64,000 nucleotides of DNA. Origin: Gp1-AA122 sp036378535. GTDB taxonomy: Bacteria; Acidobacteriota; Terriglobia; Terriglobales; Acidobacteriaceae. The stretch lies in assembly GCA_036378535.1 (NCBI GenBank), contig DASUWH010000075.1:1-64000 (forward strand), given 5' to 3'. Positions 45,063 to 54,395 of this stretch are shown here, piece after piece. The position numbers and the translations under genes were made by a program. A model generated the notes under the pieces. That model did not search any database. It had not been told where the DNA came from and worked only from the letters and a program-made list of their open reading frames with translations. How positions within the stretch are numbered: the first letter of the stretch is position 1; the number at the start of each line of letters is the position of its first letter.

Positions 45063-45508
45063 ATAGCGCGGCGCGACGCCTGCTGCTGGTGATTGCAGTG
45101 CTCGCCGTCGCCGGGATGGTCGTCTCCAGTGTTTCCCTGGTTCACCACTACGGTACTTCCAAATCGTCGTTCTGTGATTTGAGCGAGACCGTGAACTGCG
45201 ACATCGTCAATCGCAGCGAGTATTCCACCTTGCTCGGAGTTCCGGTGGCTCTCATTGGCGTGCTCGGATACCTGGCCTTATTTGTGCTGGCGACGTTTTA
45301 CCGCGGAAACGTGACGACGCCCAGGCTGCTGTTCTGGGGAGCTAGTGCAGGATTGGGATTCGCGTTGTATCTGACCTACATCGAAGGCTTCGTGCTCTCG
45401 ACCTGGTGCATTCTGTGCTTATCTTCGCTGGGAGCCATTTCCGTAATCACAGTACTCTCTTTCCTGCTGCTGGTCGTCTCCAAGAAGAAAGGAGCACCAG
45501 CCGCTTAG
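45059..45508 (+). CDS. Vitamin K epoxide reductase (VKOR) family protein
   Basis: A 149-residue four-helix inner-membrane protein. The redox cysteines are all present: Cys39 and Cys47 in the loop FCDLSETVNC, and Cys117-x2-Cys120 (CILC). The conserved Ser/Thr-rich STLLGVPVALIG follows. Bacterial VKOR passes electrons from a Trx-like partner to quinone during disulphide formation, replacing DsbB. The ATG at 45059 overlaps the thioredoxin stop by four bases, so both partners are made together. Confidence 0.87.
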   Translation: MNSAARRLLLVIAVLAVAGMVVSSVSLVHHYGTSKSSFCDLSETVNCDIVNRSEYSTLLGVPVALIGVLGYLALFVLATFYRGNVTTPRLLFWGASAGLGFALYLTYIEGFVLSTWCILCLSSLGAISVITVLSFLLLVVSKKKGAPAA

Positions 45509-45519
45509 GGGTGCTCCTT
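45489..45519. terminator. Intrinsic, probably bidirectional, terminator at the VKOR 3' end
   Basis: A 10-bp stem (aaggagcacc at 45489-45498, ggtgctcctt at 45510-45519) with an 11-base loop overlaps the VKOR stop codon. It lies between convergent genes; only a short T run is present on each side. Confidence 0.6.
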
Positions 45520-45556
45520 CGTGTTCCTTGCTGCCTTTCTGCTGAGGTCTCTCCCG

Positions 45557-45964
45557 TTACCAGATGGGCTTGCCCTGCGGATCGCGGAAAACGAAATCAT
45601 CGTTGCCGCGTTTCACTTCGCGGGCCAGAATCGCTTCGGCGCCTTCGAAATCCACCTTGGACCCGGTCACTTCGACTTCATCGCCTTTATTGAACACCAG
45701 TTCGTAACTCTTCACGAACTTCGTGCTGGCGAGGTGAACCTCGACGATCTTGCCGTCGGACAGCTTGAGCATGAAGTGCGATCCCAGGCCGCCGCTGATG
45801 GGGCATTGCCGGTCATGTACTTCGTCAATCACACCCTTGAACTTCGCTTCCGTGGAGACGTCGTACTTGGGAACAGATGCGTTGCCCGCTTTCTGAGCCA
45901 TCGCCTGGCCCAGCATTGCAAAGGCGAATGCGAGCACCAGAATTACCGCCTGCCAGGTTTTCAT
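45557..45964 (-). CDS. Small exported OB-fold-like protein
   Basis: A 135-residue protein with a signal peptide (1-24, MKTWQAVILVLAFAFAMLGQ...) and a beta-rich domain: FKGVIDEVHDRQCPISGGLGSHFMLKLSDGKIVEVHLA and KGDEVEVTGSKVDFEGAEAILAREV. The strand pattern and the GDEVEVTGS motif resemble secreted OB-fold domains; a single Cys is present. The function is unknown. ATG 45964 has AAGGAGA six bases upstream. It is convergent with VKOR. Confidence 0.65.
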   Translation of the reverse strand: MKTWQAVILVLAFAFAMLGQAMAQKAGNASVPKYDVSTEAKFKGVIDEVHDRQCPISGGLGSHFMLKLSDGKIVEVHLASTKFVKSYELVFNKGDEVEVTGSKVDFEGAEAILAREVKRGNDDFVFRDPQGKPIW

Positions 45965-46161
45965 GGACTTCTCCTTCCCGCGGGTCCGGTACACGACCCC
46001 TGGCTATGTCTGGATTATGACCCTGCGGCTCCGCGCACTATGTGAGGCACGTCACAGGGAGAGGTGACGTAAGTCTCAGGCCGCCAGCGGAATCAGCAGG
46101 TTACCGGGCGGAGGAATCATCTGCTGCAATCCCGCCGTAGCCGGAGGAACGGAAGCGAGCC

Positions 46162-46782
46162 TTACCTGGAACTGAAAAGATGACCCAACTTGGCCTTCTT
46201 GGTGCGCAAGTAGTCTTCCGCATGAAGCGTCGGAGAAACTTCGCAGGGCACACGCTCGACCACCTTCACGCCGGCGTTTTCGAGGGCAGCAACTTTGTCC
46301 GGATTATTCGATAAGAGGCGGACTTGTTGAACGCCAAGCGCCTTCAGGATCTGCGCCGGCAGAGCGAACTCCCGGTGGTCCGCTTTGAAACCGAGCCGTT
46401 CGTTAGCCTCGACCGTATCCAGCCCGGCGTCCTGAAGTTCGTACGCCTGCAGTTTGGCCATCAGCCCGATGCCGCGACCTTCCTGCTGTTCGTAGATGAG
46501 CACCCCGGTTCCGGCCTCCGCGATCATGGCGAGGGCCATCTCCAGTTGCTGGCGGCAGTCGCAACGCAGCGATCCGAAGACATCGCCGGTAAGGCATTGC
46601 GAATGAATGCGAACGAGGGGGGCGGTCGAGTGTATGTCCCCCATGACGAGAGCGACCGCGGTTTCGAGCCTGCGCGGGGAACTGTCGCCGAACTCGCCTT
46701 CAAATCCCAGAATCTGGAATCGGCCCCAGCGGGTCGGGAAATCCGCGGTGGCCAGTTTGCGAATCGTGTCTTGGGGATTCAC
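46162..46782 (-). CDS. ribA: GTP cyclohydrolase II
   Basis: A 206-residue GTP cyclohydrolase II, first step of riboflavin synthesis. It has the zinc-binding CLTGDVFGSLRCDCRQQL, the catalytic YEQQEGRGIGLMAKLQAYELQDAG and the HREFALPAQILKALGV region. The usual RibB fusion partner is absent, so it is the stand-alone type. GTG 46782 is chosen because the family begins shortly before LATADFPTRWG; the longer frame to 46815 uses a TTG. A TATAAT lies directly upstream and may be a promoter. Confidence 0.9.
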   Translation of the reverse strand: MNPQDTIRKLATADFPTRWGRFQILGFEGEFGDSSPRRLETAVALVMGDIHSTAPLVRIHSQCLTGDVFGSLRCDCRQQLEMALAMIAEAGTGVLIYEQQEGRGIGLMAKLQAYELQDAGLDTVEANERLGFKADHREFALPAQILKALGVQQVRLLSNNPDKVAALENAGVKVVERVPCEVSPTLHAEDYLRTKKAKLGHLFSSR

Positions 46783-46913
46783 ATTTTCATTATAGTCGGC
46801 GACAGACGCAGACAAAATTCACCGCAAAGGGCACGCAGGATCACGAAGCGGTATGACGGTCGAGGCGGCCGTGGCTACGTGATTCGGGACGCCCCAGCCT
46901 GGAGCCGGTTTGG

Positions 46914-48005
46914 CTAGAAGCTGATCTTCAGAATCTGGCCATTGTTTCCGACAAACCATCCCGCCTTGGGATTGGCAAATGCCACTGCCCAGAAGCCGCT
47001 GGCGTTAGGCAGGGCGAACCAGGTACTGCCCTCGTCGGGAGTCCAGGCTGCGGATCCTGAACTGAAGTTGGGCGCCGTCTCGGCTGTCACTACAACGGTC
47101 CTTTCGAGATTCTGCCCCCCTTCCGTGCCATGACCGTGCACGTAGCTCAGGCAAAAGATAGTTCCGGGCGTGGGTGGTTTCGTGGTTAAGGTCCAGGTTT
47201 TGCCGCCATCCTCGGAAGTTGCGGCATCGGCGGAATCATTGGAGGCCAGGTCGCCACCAGCTACCATGCCATCGGAGGGATTTCGGAAGGCCACAGTAAC
47301 TGCACCTGCGCTTGGCGAACTGACGAGCGGAGTGTCATAAGCGTTCCAGCTGTTGCCGCCATCCCGAGTTGCCAGGATCCTCGCGATGGTTGACGCGCCG
47401 GTCGCAATCCACGCATTTGTTTGTCCCTGGGTTGCGATGCAGGTTCCACTCGCGGCAAACGACGCTTCCCCCGGCAGAGCCGGTGGCATATTGCCGGCGA
47501 TCGATTGCCACGTCAGTCCATTCAGAGTGCGAATGTCGGGGAATACTCCGTTGACCGAATCGCTGTGCGTAACGCCGCGGTCGGGAGTCCAGAAGGCGAA
47601 GCAATCGTAGAACGCGCCCGTGGTCTGATTGGTGAACTCGATGTGCCAGTGCGCGCCGCCATCGACGGTTTTATAAATCCGGAAATCTTTCGGGCCACCT
47701 TGTCCAATGGACATCAGATACGCGATCTTGTCGCTTACGCCCTGGACATCGCGGAATTGCAGATGCTCGGCGCCGGGAACAACCGCGGCCTTCCAGTGCG
47801 CTCCGCCGTCGGTCGTAACCACGTAGGTGCCGCCAGTTCCGGCTGCCCACACCACACGCGAGTTCACCGGGCTGACCGAGATCAGCAGTTGTGTGGTGCC
47901 GCTGTTCTGGGGCGTCAACGTCGGTTGCTGCACCGCGAATGCTGATGGAAGAAGCGCAACGACGATAACGACGATCTGGTAAAGAGCTGATGAGGGTTTC
48001 AGCAT
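46914..48005 (-). CDS. Secreted BNR/Asp-box repeat protein (beta-propeller, sialidase- or Ycf48-like)
   Basis: A 363-residue exported protein with a signal peptide (to about SAFAV) and several Asp-box-like turns: TTDGGAHWKA, TVDGGAHWHI, TRDGGNSWNA, SEDGGKTWTL and TPDEGSTWFA. Repeats of this kind form a beta-propeller as in sialidases or the PSII assembly factor Ycf48. No catalytic residues of sialidases can be assigned, so it may be a binding protein. The ATG at 48005 is the only good start. Confidence 0.8.
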   Translation of the reverse strand: MLKPSSALYQIVVIVVALLPSAFAVQQPTLTPQNSGTTQLLISVSPVNSRVVWAAGTGGTYVVTTDGGAHWKAAVVPGAEHLQFRDVQGVSDKIAYLMSIGQGGPKDFRIYKTVDGGAHWHIEFTNQTTGAFYDCFAFWTPDRGVTHSDSVNGVFPDIRTLNGLTWQSIAGNMPPALPGEASFAASGTCIATQGQTNAWIATGASTIARILATRDGGNSWNAYDTPLVSSPSAGAVTVAFRNPSDGMVAGGDLASNDSADAATSEDGGKTWTLTTKPPTPGTIFCLSYVHGHGTEGGQNLERTVVVTAETAPNFSSGSAAWTPDEGSTWFALPNASGFWAVAFANPKAGWFVGNNGQILKISF

Positions 48006-48227
48006 GGCAACATCTCCGAAAGGGAAGCTGGAATCTGCAGTGGTGCGGCAGTATAGGCCGGGCTGAGAAGCCTGTCAAATATGGGATTCCACTCGCAGTC
48101 CCGCACCTCGACGCGCAACGGGGATTCAGTTGCGCGGTGTGGATGCAACCAAAAAGGCTACCCTTCGGACGCGATGCGGCAGCGGTTTTCGTGCGCTTTT
48201 GTGATAGCTTATGCGATCAGGCGAGGT

Positions 48228-49148
48228 ATGAGTACATTTCCTCTCAGGATTCAGCCGTCCTCGATCGAGCACATGCGCAAGCTCGCAGGTGGCGGATATC
48301 TGTATGCCTTGCTCGATGCCTATGACGCGCCTGCCGTTCCCGCCAAGGTTCAGGAATTGGGAGCCGAGAAAGCACTCTCCCTATTTGTCGGCGAAGCCGA
48401 AAGGAAGTATTGGGCGTTGGCGCCTTATGTCATCTGCGTAGATGAAGCAACTCTCGCGTGGATGAAACACACCCTGTGGAACGGCGTGAGCGGAGTCTTC
48501 CTAATGTCGAAGTCGGGCCTGGAAACGCTTCGCACACACCTTCGCCGATTTCTGATTGTGCAACTGCCCGACGGGGAACGCTGGTTCTTCCGATACTACG
48601 ATCCCAGAATCCTGAAATTTTATCTGGAGAACTGCCGGGCCGACGAGCTGGAGATTTTTTTTGGTCCGGTGCGCGGATTCGGAGTCCCCGATCAACACGG
48701 GGATCAGATCATCATCCTGCATATGCCGGGAGACAGTTCCAGCACATGGTCCGCTTCTGCGACTGCTTCGCCCTGGCACATGAGTCGAGAACAATACGAC
48801 GCACTTACCGGTGCCTCCCGCGAGGAACTGGGAGATCGAATCGCGCACCACCTGGAAAAACTCTCCCCCCAACGCTATGCCGGGCTCGGCCAGGCAGAAG
48901 TGAGTCAGTTGGTGCGATACGGTCTTAACAAAGCCGCGAGCTATGGTTTGAATCGCGAGACTGATCTGCGCTCTTTTGTAGAACTGATCTTTGCCTTCGG
49001 TCCCGACTTCGATGAAAACCCCACTTTTCCCTGGGCTCGCGCCATCCTGCAAGATGTGAGCCTCGCCGACCCCAGCGCGCGCCTGGCACGCCTTCTGGAG
49101 CGCGCCAGGCATGCTGCGGCCACGGCCTCGGGTGCCACCGCCCTGTAA
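48228..49148 (+). CDS. DUF4123 domain protein (T6SS adaptor-type)
   Basis: A 306-residue soluble protein. The first 140 residues fit DUF4123 (GGYLYALLDAYDAP, LAPYVICVDEATLAWM, FLIVQLPDGERWFFRYYDPRILKFYL), a domain of adaptor proteins that load effectors on VgrG spikes of type VI secretion systems. The C-terminal half (SREQYDALTGASREEL, ETDLRSFVELIFAFGPDFDE) is an accessory helical domain seen with it. No VgrG, Hcp or sheath gene is in this window. ATG 48228 follows GCGAGGT. The next gene is the large kinase. Confidence 0.68.
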   Translation: MSTFPLRIQPSSIEHMRKLAGGGYLYALLDAYDAPAVPAKVQELGAEKALSLFVGEAERKYWALAPYVICVDEATLAWMKHTLWNGVSGVFLMSKSGLETLRTHLRRFLIVQLPDGERWFFRYYDPRILKFYLENCRADELEIFFGPVRGFGVPDQHGDQIIILHMPGDSSSTWSASATASPWHMSREQYDALTGASREELGDRIAHHLEKLSPQRYAGLGQAEVSQLVRYGLNKAASYGLNRETDLRSFVELIFAFGPDFDENPTFPWARAILQDVSLADPSARLARLLERARHAAATASGATAL

Positions 49149-49315
49149 GCGTTCCCGTCCCAATAGTTTGTAAGTAGCTGAATTTGCGCGGCTTGAACTA
49201 GCGCTTGCACAAAAACGGGAAACAGGACCGCAGCCTCGCATGTTAGTACTTCACTTTCCAGCCAAAATAGTTGATTATTTTCTCGCCTTCCCCCGTTTCC
49301 CCAGAGGTGGGTCCC

Positions 49316-52300
49316 ATGGCGGCGTCCCCGCTACCACAAAGACTGGCAGGGCGGTACGAAATCAGACAGATTTTAGGGCAGGGCGGTATGGGGTTGGTGT
49401 ACCGCGCCTACGACACCGTAGTCCGCCGCGAGGTCGCGCTCAAGACGCTGCGCGATGCACCCGACCCTGCTGCCCTGCAACTGTTCTACAAGGAGTGCGA
49501 CGTACTCGCCTCCATGTCCCATCCCAACATCGTCGAGATTTTCGACATTGGCGAATTGGAAGACGGCGGCAAGGCGAAGCCGTACTTTGTCATGCCGCTC
49601 TTGCCCGGGACCACGCTCGAGTCTTTGATCGGCAATGCCAGCCACCGCTTGACCGTGGAGCGCACTGTCGAAATTCTTAGCCAGACCTGCCGCGGGTTGC
49701 AAGCTGCTCATGAACGCGGCCTGGTTCACCGCGATCTGAAGCCCAGCAATATCTTCGTCATGGATGATGACTCGGTGAAGATCATCGACTTCGGCGTCGC
49801 CCATATTGCCGATCGCCAGTCCACCATGGGACAGAAGGGCACTCTGCTCTACATGTCGCCCGAGCAGATCCAGATGAAGCCCTTGTCGGCCTTGTCCGAC
49901 ATTTTTTCGCTGAGCGTGGTTTGCTACGAGGCTCTCACCGGCCGCCAACCCTTCCGCCGCCCGAAAGTGGAGGAAATCGCTACCGCCATCCTGGAATTTG
50001 TTCCTCCTCCGGCCTCGGAATTGAATGCTGCCGTCAACGACAGCGTCAGCCGGGTGGTCCACAAAGGCATGGCCAAGCAGCCCTGGCACCGATTTTCTAT
50101 GGCGCGCGATTTTGCCGACGCGCTCAACAAAGCCCTGCGCAATCAGCCTATCGAATTTTTCGATCCGGTGCGGCTCCGCCCGCGGCTGGAACGCGCCACC
50201 AAGGCCATGGAAGCGGGCGACTACCAGTTCGTCGCCGAGATCCTGGGGGAACTGGAAGCCGAAGGTCACCTCGAACCCACAATTGTAAGCTTGCGAAAAC
50301 AGCTCGATGCCGCTGTCCGCCAGAAGACTATTGCCAAACTTCTGGAAAGCGCCAATACCCGGCTGGAAGAAAGCGAAGATCCCCTGGCGCTGCAGAAGAT
50401 CGAAGAGGTGTTGCAGCTGGATCCGGGCAATATCACCGCTCTGGCGATGAAGAGCAAGATCGAGAATCGCCGCAGCGAGCGCCAAATCGAGAGCTGGTAC
50501 CGGCTCGCCAGCCAGCACATCGAAAATCACTCTTACGTGCATGCCCGGGAAGCGTTGGAGAATGTTTTGCAGCTGAAACCCAACGAGGCGCGGGCCTTGC
50601 AGCTGTTGGCGGAAATCGATCGCCAGCAGAGTGAATACAACAGCCTGCGGCAACAGAAAGTCGACCTTTATCGCGGCGCCCTGGATGCCTGGGACCGCGG
50701 CGAGGTCAGCACGGCCTTGACCAAGCTCGGGCTGGTTATCGAACTCGACCGCAAAGCTCCCGATTATTCCAATCCCGAGCGCAGCGCCACCTATCAGAAT
50801 TTTTACGAAAAAGTCCGTTGCGAACACGATGCCATCAACAGCGCCTACGCGGAAGGCCGGAAGTATCTGGAGGACCGCAATGCCGCCAAGGCGTTGACCG
50901 TCTGCGAAACGTTCCTCGCGAAGTATCCCAACAACGCTTTATTCCGCGCTCTCAAGTTCGATGCCGAAGAACAGCAACGCCAGGACGTGTCGGCATTCAT
51001 CGCGTCCGTCGATCGCCAAGCCGAGGCCGAGCCGGATTTGGACAGGCGTGTCGGCATTCTGAAAGATGCACTCGCGCGCTGCCCCGGAGAGGCTCATTTC
51101 GAACGTGCACTCAGGCTGGTCCAGGACAAGCGCGACCTCGTCAATTCCATCGTGGCCCGCGCTCACCTGCACGAAGAGCAGGGGCTCTTCAGCGAGGCGT
51201 TAAGCGATTGGGAGGTATTGCGCACCATCTATGGCCAATATCCCGGGTTGAGCTTCGAATTGGAGCGCCTGCAGAAGCGGCGTGAACAGCAGACCCGCAT
51301 CGACGCCAAATCGCGCTGGACGCAGCAAATCGACGGCACCCTGCACGCCGGCGAATATAAGCGGGCTTTGCAATTGCTGCAGGAGGCCATGACCGAGTTC
51401 CCCGACGATGCCGAGCTTCGCGAAATGTGCAGCCTGGCGCAGTCCGGAGCGCAGCGCACCGCCGAAGTTGAGCGGCTTATCTCGACCGGCCAAGCTCTTT
51501 GCGGCAACGGCCAATTCGATGAGGGTATCGGATTTCTGCGGCAGGCGGCTAAGCTTGACGAGCACAGTTCGCTGGCTCGCGCCGTGTTGGCCAGCGCGCT
51601 GGTGGAGGAGTCCCGCTCGCTCCTGGAGACGGATTGGCGCCGCGCCGAGGACATGGTTCAGGAGGCGCTCACCCTGAACCCCGGTCATGCGCAGGCGAAG
51701 AATCTGCGCACCCTGATCCTGGATCGGAAGAAGGAAGAATTTGTCAGCGAATGTGTAGCGCAGGCGCGGCGGCTGCTGTCGGTGTCCGATGCGCACGGCG
51801 CTTTGGCGTGTGTCGAAGAGGGCCTGCGCACCTACACCTTCGATCCCCGCCTCATTCAAGTAAGGGATGCCCTGCGGCGCCGGTTATCGGGACCGGACGG
51901 AGAGCACGAGCAACCGGACACTTCGCCAGCTCCGGGGCCCGATGGGGATGGCAAATCTCCCGCCAGGAAGAGTGTGCTTCCGGTGGAGATGCCGGAGAGA
52001 TATCCGTCACCAGGTCCATTGAGTACCGTTTCAGATGTTCCTCGCCCGGCGATCAACCGCGCCGGAGACGCTCCGCATGCCACGCTTTTATTTTCCCCGC
52101 CTGGCGCTGCCGGTGGCTTAAGTCCCGCGGCCGGACCGGCGGTGGTCCTGGCAGAAGCCGAAGAAACCGAGCAGGGAACTACCGTTGAGCAGACAGAGAA
52201 AACTTCGTTGGCCTCCCGAATGCGGCTGGCAGAACGGTTCTCTCAGCTTTCGATCTGGATCACTGGGCACGCTCACTCGCTCGTAGGATACGTACGGTCC

Positions 52301-54268
52301 ACCGCGCCAGCTCTAGCCGCGCGGGTTCGGCCGCGCGCTAAGCTCATTGGACTGGTCACAGGCGTCGTTGTTGTATTGATCGCGGGCAGTGTGGTCGCGG
52401 TGAAATATGGACACAGAACTAAGCCGAAGCCCGTGGTCGTCGCCTCAGTAGCGATCAGTATTCATACCAACCCGCCAGGCGCTGCCATTCGCGTCAACAA
52501 CGAGCTGCGTGGCAACTCCGACCTGCAGCTCGAGGTCAAGCCTGGTACCTACCGCATCGAAGCCGCCATGGACGGCTACGAACCCTTTGCGAACGACTTC
52601 GAGGTCAAGAGTGGAAGTCCTGCCCCCATTAACCTTGATTTGAAGCCGGCTGCCACGGTCGTGCGCGTCATTAGCGATTCCGAAGCGGGCAAGGTGTGGC
52701 TCGATGACAATGCCCCTATTGGATCGCAAGAAGCGAAGTGGAGCCTGGAGAATCCCGCGGGCAAGCAGCACACGGTGAAATATGCCGGCCCCGACGGACG
52801 TGCTTCCTTCACTTTTACCGACGCGCCCGCCGCGCTACCTGAGATCGCGTCATCACTCAAGTCCAGCGGCTTGCATGCCATCCTCGTCACCGCTCTGGGA
52901 TCGCGTGCTCGCCTCTATTGCAGTTGTGCGCCCGCAAAGCTCAGCGTAGATGGCCAGAGTACGATCGATCTTCTCGACTCCGGTGTGGATTTGCAAAATC
53001 TCTCGGCTGGATCCCACCATGTCATCATTCAGCAGGCAAAAGATGAACATGCGGTTGACGTCGAAGCCGGTCCAGCCCCCACGCTCAGCGCCTACCTGCA
53101 ATCCGACCAGAATATCGGCAGTCTTTTAATTATCACCGGCGAAGATAAAGTCCAGGTTTTCATCAACGGAACCCCCTATAAGCGACTGACGCGCGACGGC
53201 CGTCTCCGCATTCCCAGCCTCGAGTTGAAAGAATACGTGATTCGGGTCAGCAAAGAGGGATTTCAGGAGGTTCCCGAGCAACGCGTGCAAGTGGCCAAGG
53301 GAGAACAAGCGCGGCTCACCTTCAAGCTGCAACCCCTGCCTCACCAGGCCACGTTGACCGTGCAGGGCGGAATACCCGGAACCGAAGTGCTGGTCGACCA
53401 CGCCTCTGCCGGTACGGTTCAACCCGATGGAAGTTTTCGTCTGCCCGGCGTATCTCTCGGTGAGCATGTAGTCGAACTCCGAAAAGATGGTTTCAAGTCC
53501 AAGCAGCTGCACGAGAAGTTTAGCTCCGGGCAGAACGTCGTCATAAGTGAGGGCGACGCCCGGCTGGAAGCACTGCCGGGAGAGATCACTATCAGCTTTT
53601 TGCCCTCCGATGCCGATGTGACCATCACCAAGTCGGGTGAAGCCCCCCGCAAGGTAACCAGTGGAACCGCAATCTCGCTGCCTGCTGGAACCTACACGGT
53701 CACGGCGCGAAGCGGCAGCATCGTAAAGTCGATTGCCGTCGAAGTCGTAGCAGGCCAGTCGCAATCGCGAACCATCTCGTTGCTGCCCGGCGGCATGGAG
53801 GATTGGGATGCACCGCCGGGTGCGTGGCGCTCCGAAAATAACGTCTACGTTCGCCGCGGCGGAAATTTCATTCTCTACAAAACCCCGCCCCTGGGCACGC
53901 TGGTCTTTTCCGCCATGCTGCGCAAGGGCCACCGCCTGCAATGGGTGCTGAACTACAAAGACGACAAAAATTATGAGTTGTACCAGATGGACGACGACTT
54001 TTTGTATCGCGGCGAGATGCAGAACGGGCAAGTTTCAACGACTATGAAAATCCCGTATAAGTCCGACAATAAGAAGTTTCGAACTTTCCAGATTCACGTC
54101 TCCACGCACCAGATTACGACCGATATCCAGCAAAATAACAACTGGAAGACGTTGGATATTTATCAGACCGATGCCGAGGTTTCCGCGGGTAGGTTCGGCT
54201 TCCTGATTCCGGGGAAGGATGAAGTCGCCCTCTCCAATTTCAGCCACTATGGGGGAGCTGGGCAGTAG
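49316..54268 (+). CDS. Giant Ser/Thr kinase with helical repeats, TM segment, PEGA repeats and a C-terminal beta-sandwich
   Basis: A 1650-residue membrane kinase. Kinase domain 14-270 (GQGGMGLVYR, Lys43, HRDLKPSN with Asp140, DFG at Asp158, SPEQ). Residues 280-880 are TPR-like helical repeats in the cytosol. A low-complexity Pro/Gly region and a TM helix (about 1010-1032, GLVTGVVVVLIAGSVVAV) follow. Outside are PEGA-type beta domains (ISIHTNPPGAAIRVNNELRG and later copies) and, at about 1500-1650, a beta-sandwich (GTLVFSAMLRKGHRLQWVLNYKD). ATG 49316 is preceded by AGAGGTG. It probably senses a wall-associated ligand. Confidence 0.83.
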   Translation: MAASPLPQRLAGRYEIRQILGQGGMGLVYRAYDTVVRREVALKTLRDAPDPAALQLFYKECDVLASMSHPNIVEIFDIGELEDGGKAKPYFVMPLLPGTTLESLIGNASHRLTVERTVEILSQTCRGLQAAHERGLVHRDLKPSNIFVMDDDSVKIIDFGVAHIADRQSTMGQKGTLLYMSPEQIQMKPLSALSDIFSLSVVCYEALTGRQPFRRPKVEEIATAILEFVPPPASELNAAVNDSVSRVVHKGMAKQPWHRFSMARDFADALNKALRNQPIEFFDPVRLRPRLERATKAMEAGDYQFVAEILGELEAEGHLEPTIVSLRKQLDAAVRQKTIAKLLESANTRLEESEDPLALQKIEEVLQLDPGNITALAMKSKIENRRSERQIESWYRLASQHIENHSYVHAREALENVLQLKPNEARALQLLAEIDRQQSEYNSLRQQKVDLYRGALDAWDRGEVSTALTKLGLVIELDRKAPDYSNPERSATYQNFYEKVRCEHDAINSAYAEGRKYLEDRNAAKALTVCETFLAKYPNNALFRALKFDAEEQQRQDVSAFIASVDRQAEAEPDLDRRVGILKDALARCPGEAHFERALRLVQDKRDLVNSIVARAHLHEEQGLFSEALSDWEVLRTIYGQYPGLSFELERLQKRREQQTRIDAKSRWTQQIDGTLHAGEYKRALQLLQEAMTEFPDDAELREMCSLAQSGAQRTAEVERLISTGQALCGNGQFDEGIGFLRQAAKLDEHSSLARAVLASALVEESRSLLETDWRRAEDMVQEALTLNPGHAQAKNLRTLILDRKKEEFVSECVAQARRLLSVSDAHGALACVEEGLRTYTFDPRLIQVRDALRRRLSGPDGEHEQPDTSPAPGPDGDGKSPARKSVLPVEMPERYPSPGPLSTVSDVPRPAINRAGDAPHATLLFSPPGAAGGLSPAAGPAVVLAEAEETEQGTTVEQTEKTSLASRMRLAERFSQLSIWITGHAHSLVGYVRSTAPALAARVRPRAKLIGLVTGVVVVLIAGSVVAVKYGHRTKPKPVVVASVAISIHTNPPGAAIRVNNELRGNSDLQLEVKPGTYRIEAAMDGYEPFANDFEVKSGSPAPINLDLKPAATVVRVISDSEAGKVWLDDNAPIGSQEAKWSLENPAGKQHTVKYAGPDGRASFTFTDAPAALPEIASSLKSSGLHAILVTALGSRARLYCSCAPAKLSVDGQSTIDLLDSGVDLQNLSAGSHHVIIQQAKDEHAVDVEAGPAPTLSAYLQSDQNIGSLLIITGEDKVQVFINGTPYKRLTRDGRLRIPSLELKEYVIRVSKEGFQEVPEQRVQVAKGEQARLTFKLQPLPHQATLTVQGGIPGTEVLVDHASAGTVQPDGSFRLPGVSLGEHVVELRKDGFKSKQLHEKFSSGQNVVISEGDARLEALPGEITISFLPSDADVTITKSGEAPRKVTSGTAISLPAGTYTVTARSGSIVKSIAVEVVAGQSQSRTISLLPGGMEDWDAPPGAWRSENNVYVRRGGNFILYKTPPLGTLVFSAMLRKGHRLQWVLNYKDDKNYELYQMDDDFLYRGEMQNGQVSTTMKIPYKSDNKKFRTFQIHVSTHQITTDIQQNNNWKTLDIYQTDAEVSAGRFGFLIPGKDEVALSNFSHYGGAGQ

Positions 54269-54395
54269 TTCCCCTCGAAATTAAATAAATTCTTGTCCTA
54301 GACACCCCTGACGCGTGAATGTAAGATATGTTCCCCAGGATGGCTCTGCCCCAGGAGCCACAGCAAGATCCCACCTTCTCTGGCGGGGGGACATC

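Noticed and set aside
49373..50827. 484-codon open frame on the minus strand
   Set aside because: Antisense to the kinase domain and repeats of the giant kinase; the translation is low-complexity and has no recognisable domain.
53126..54031. 301-codon open frame on the minus strand
   Set aside because: Antisense to the PEGA region of the giant kinase; no ribosome-binding site or domain.
48228..54268. A complete type VI secretion locus
   Set aside because: Only a DUF4123 protein is present; no VgrG, Hcp, sheath, baseplate or ClpV gene can be found here.
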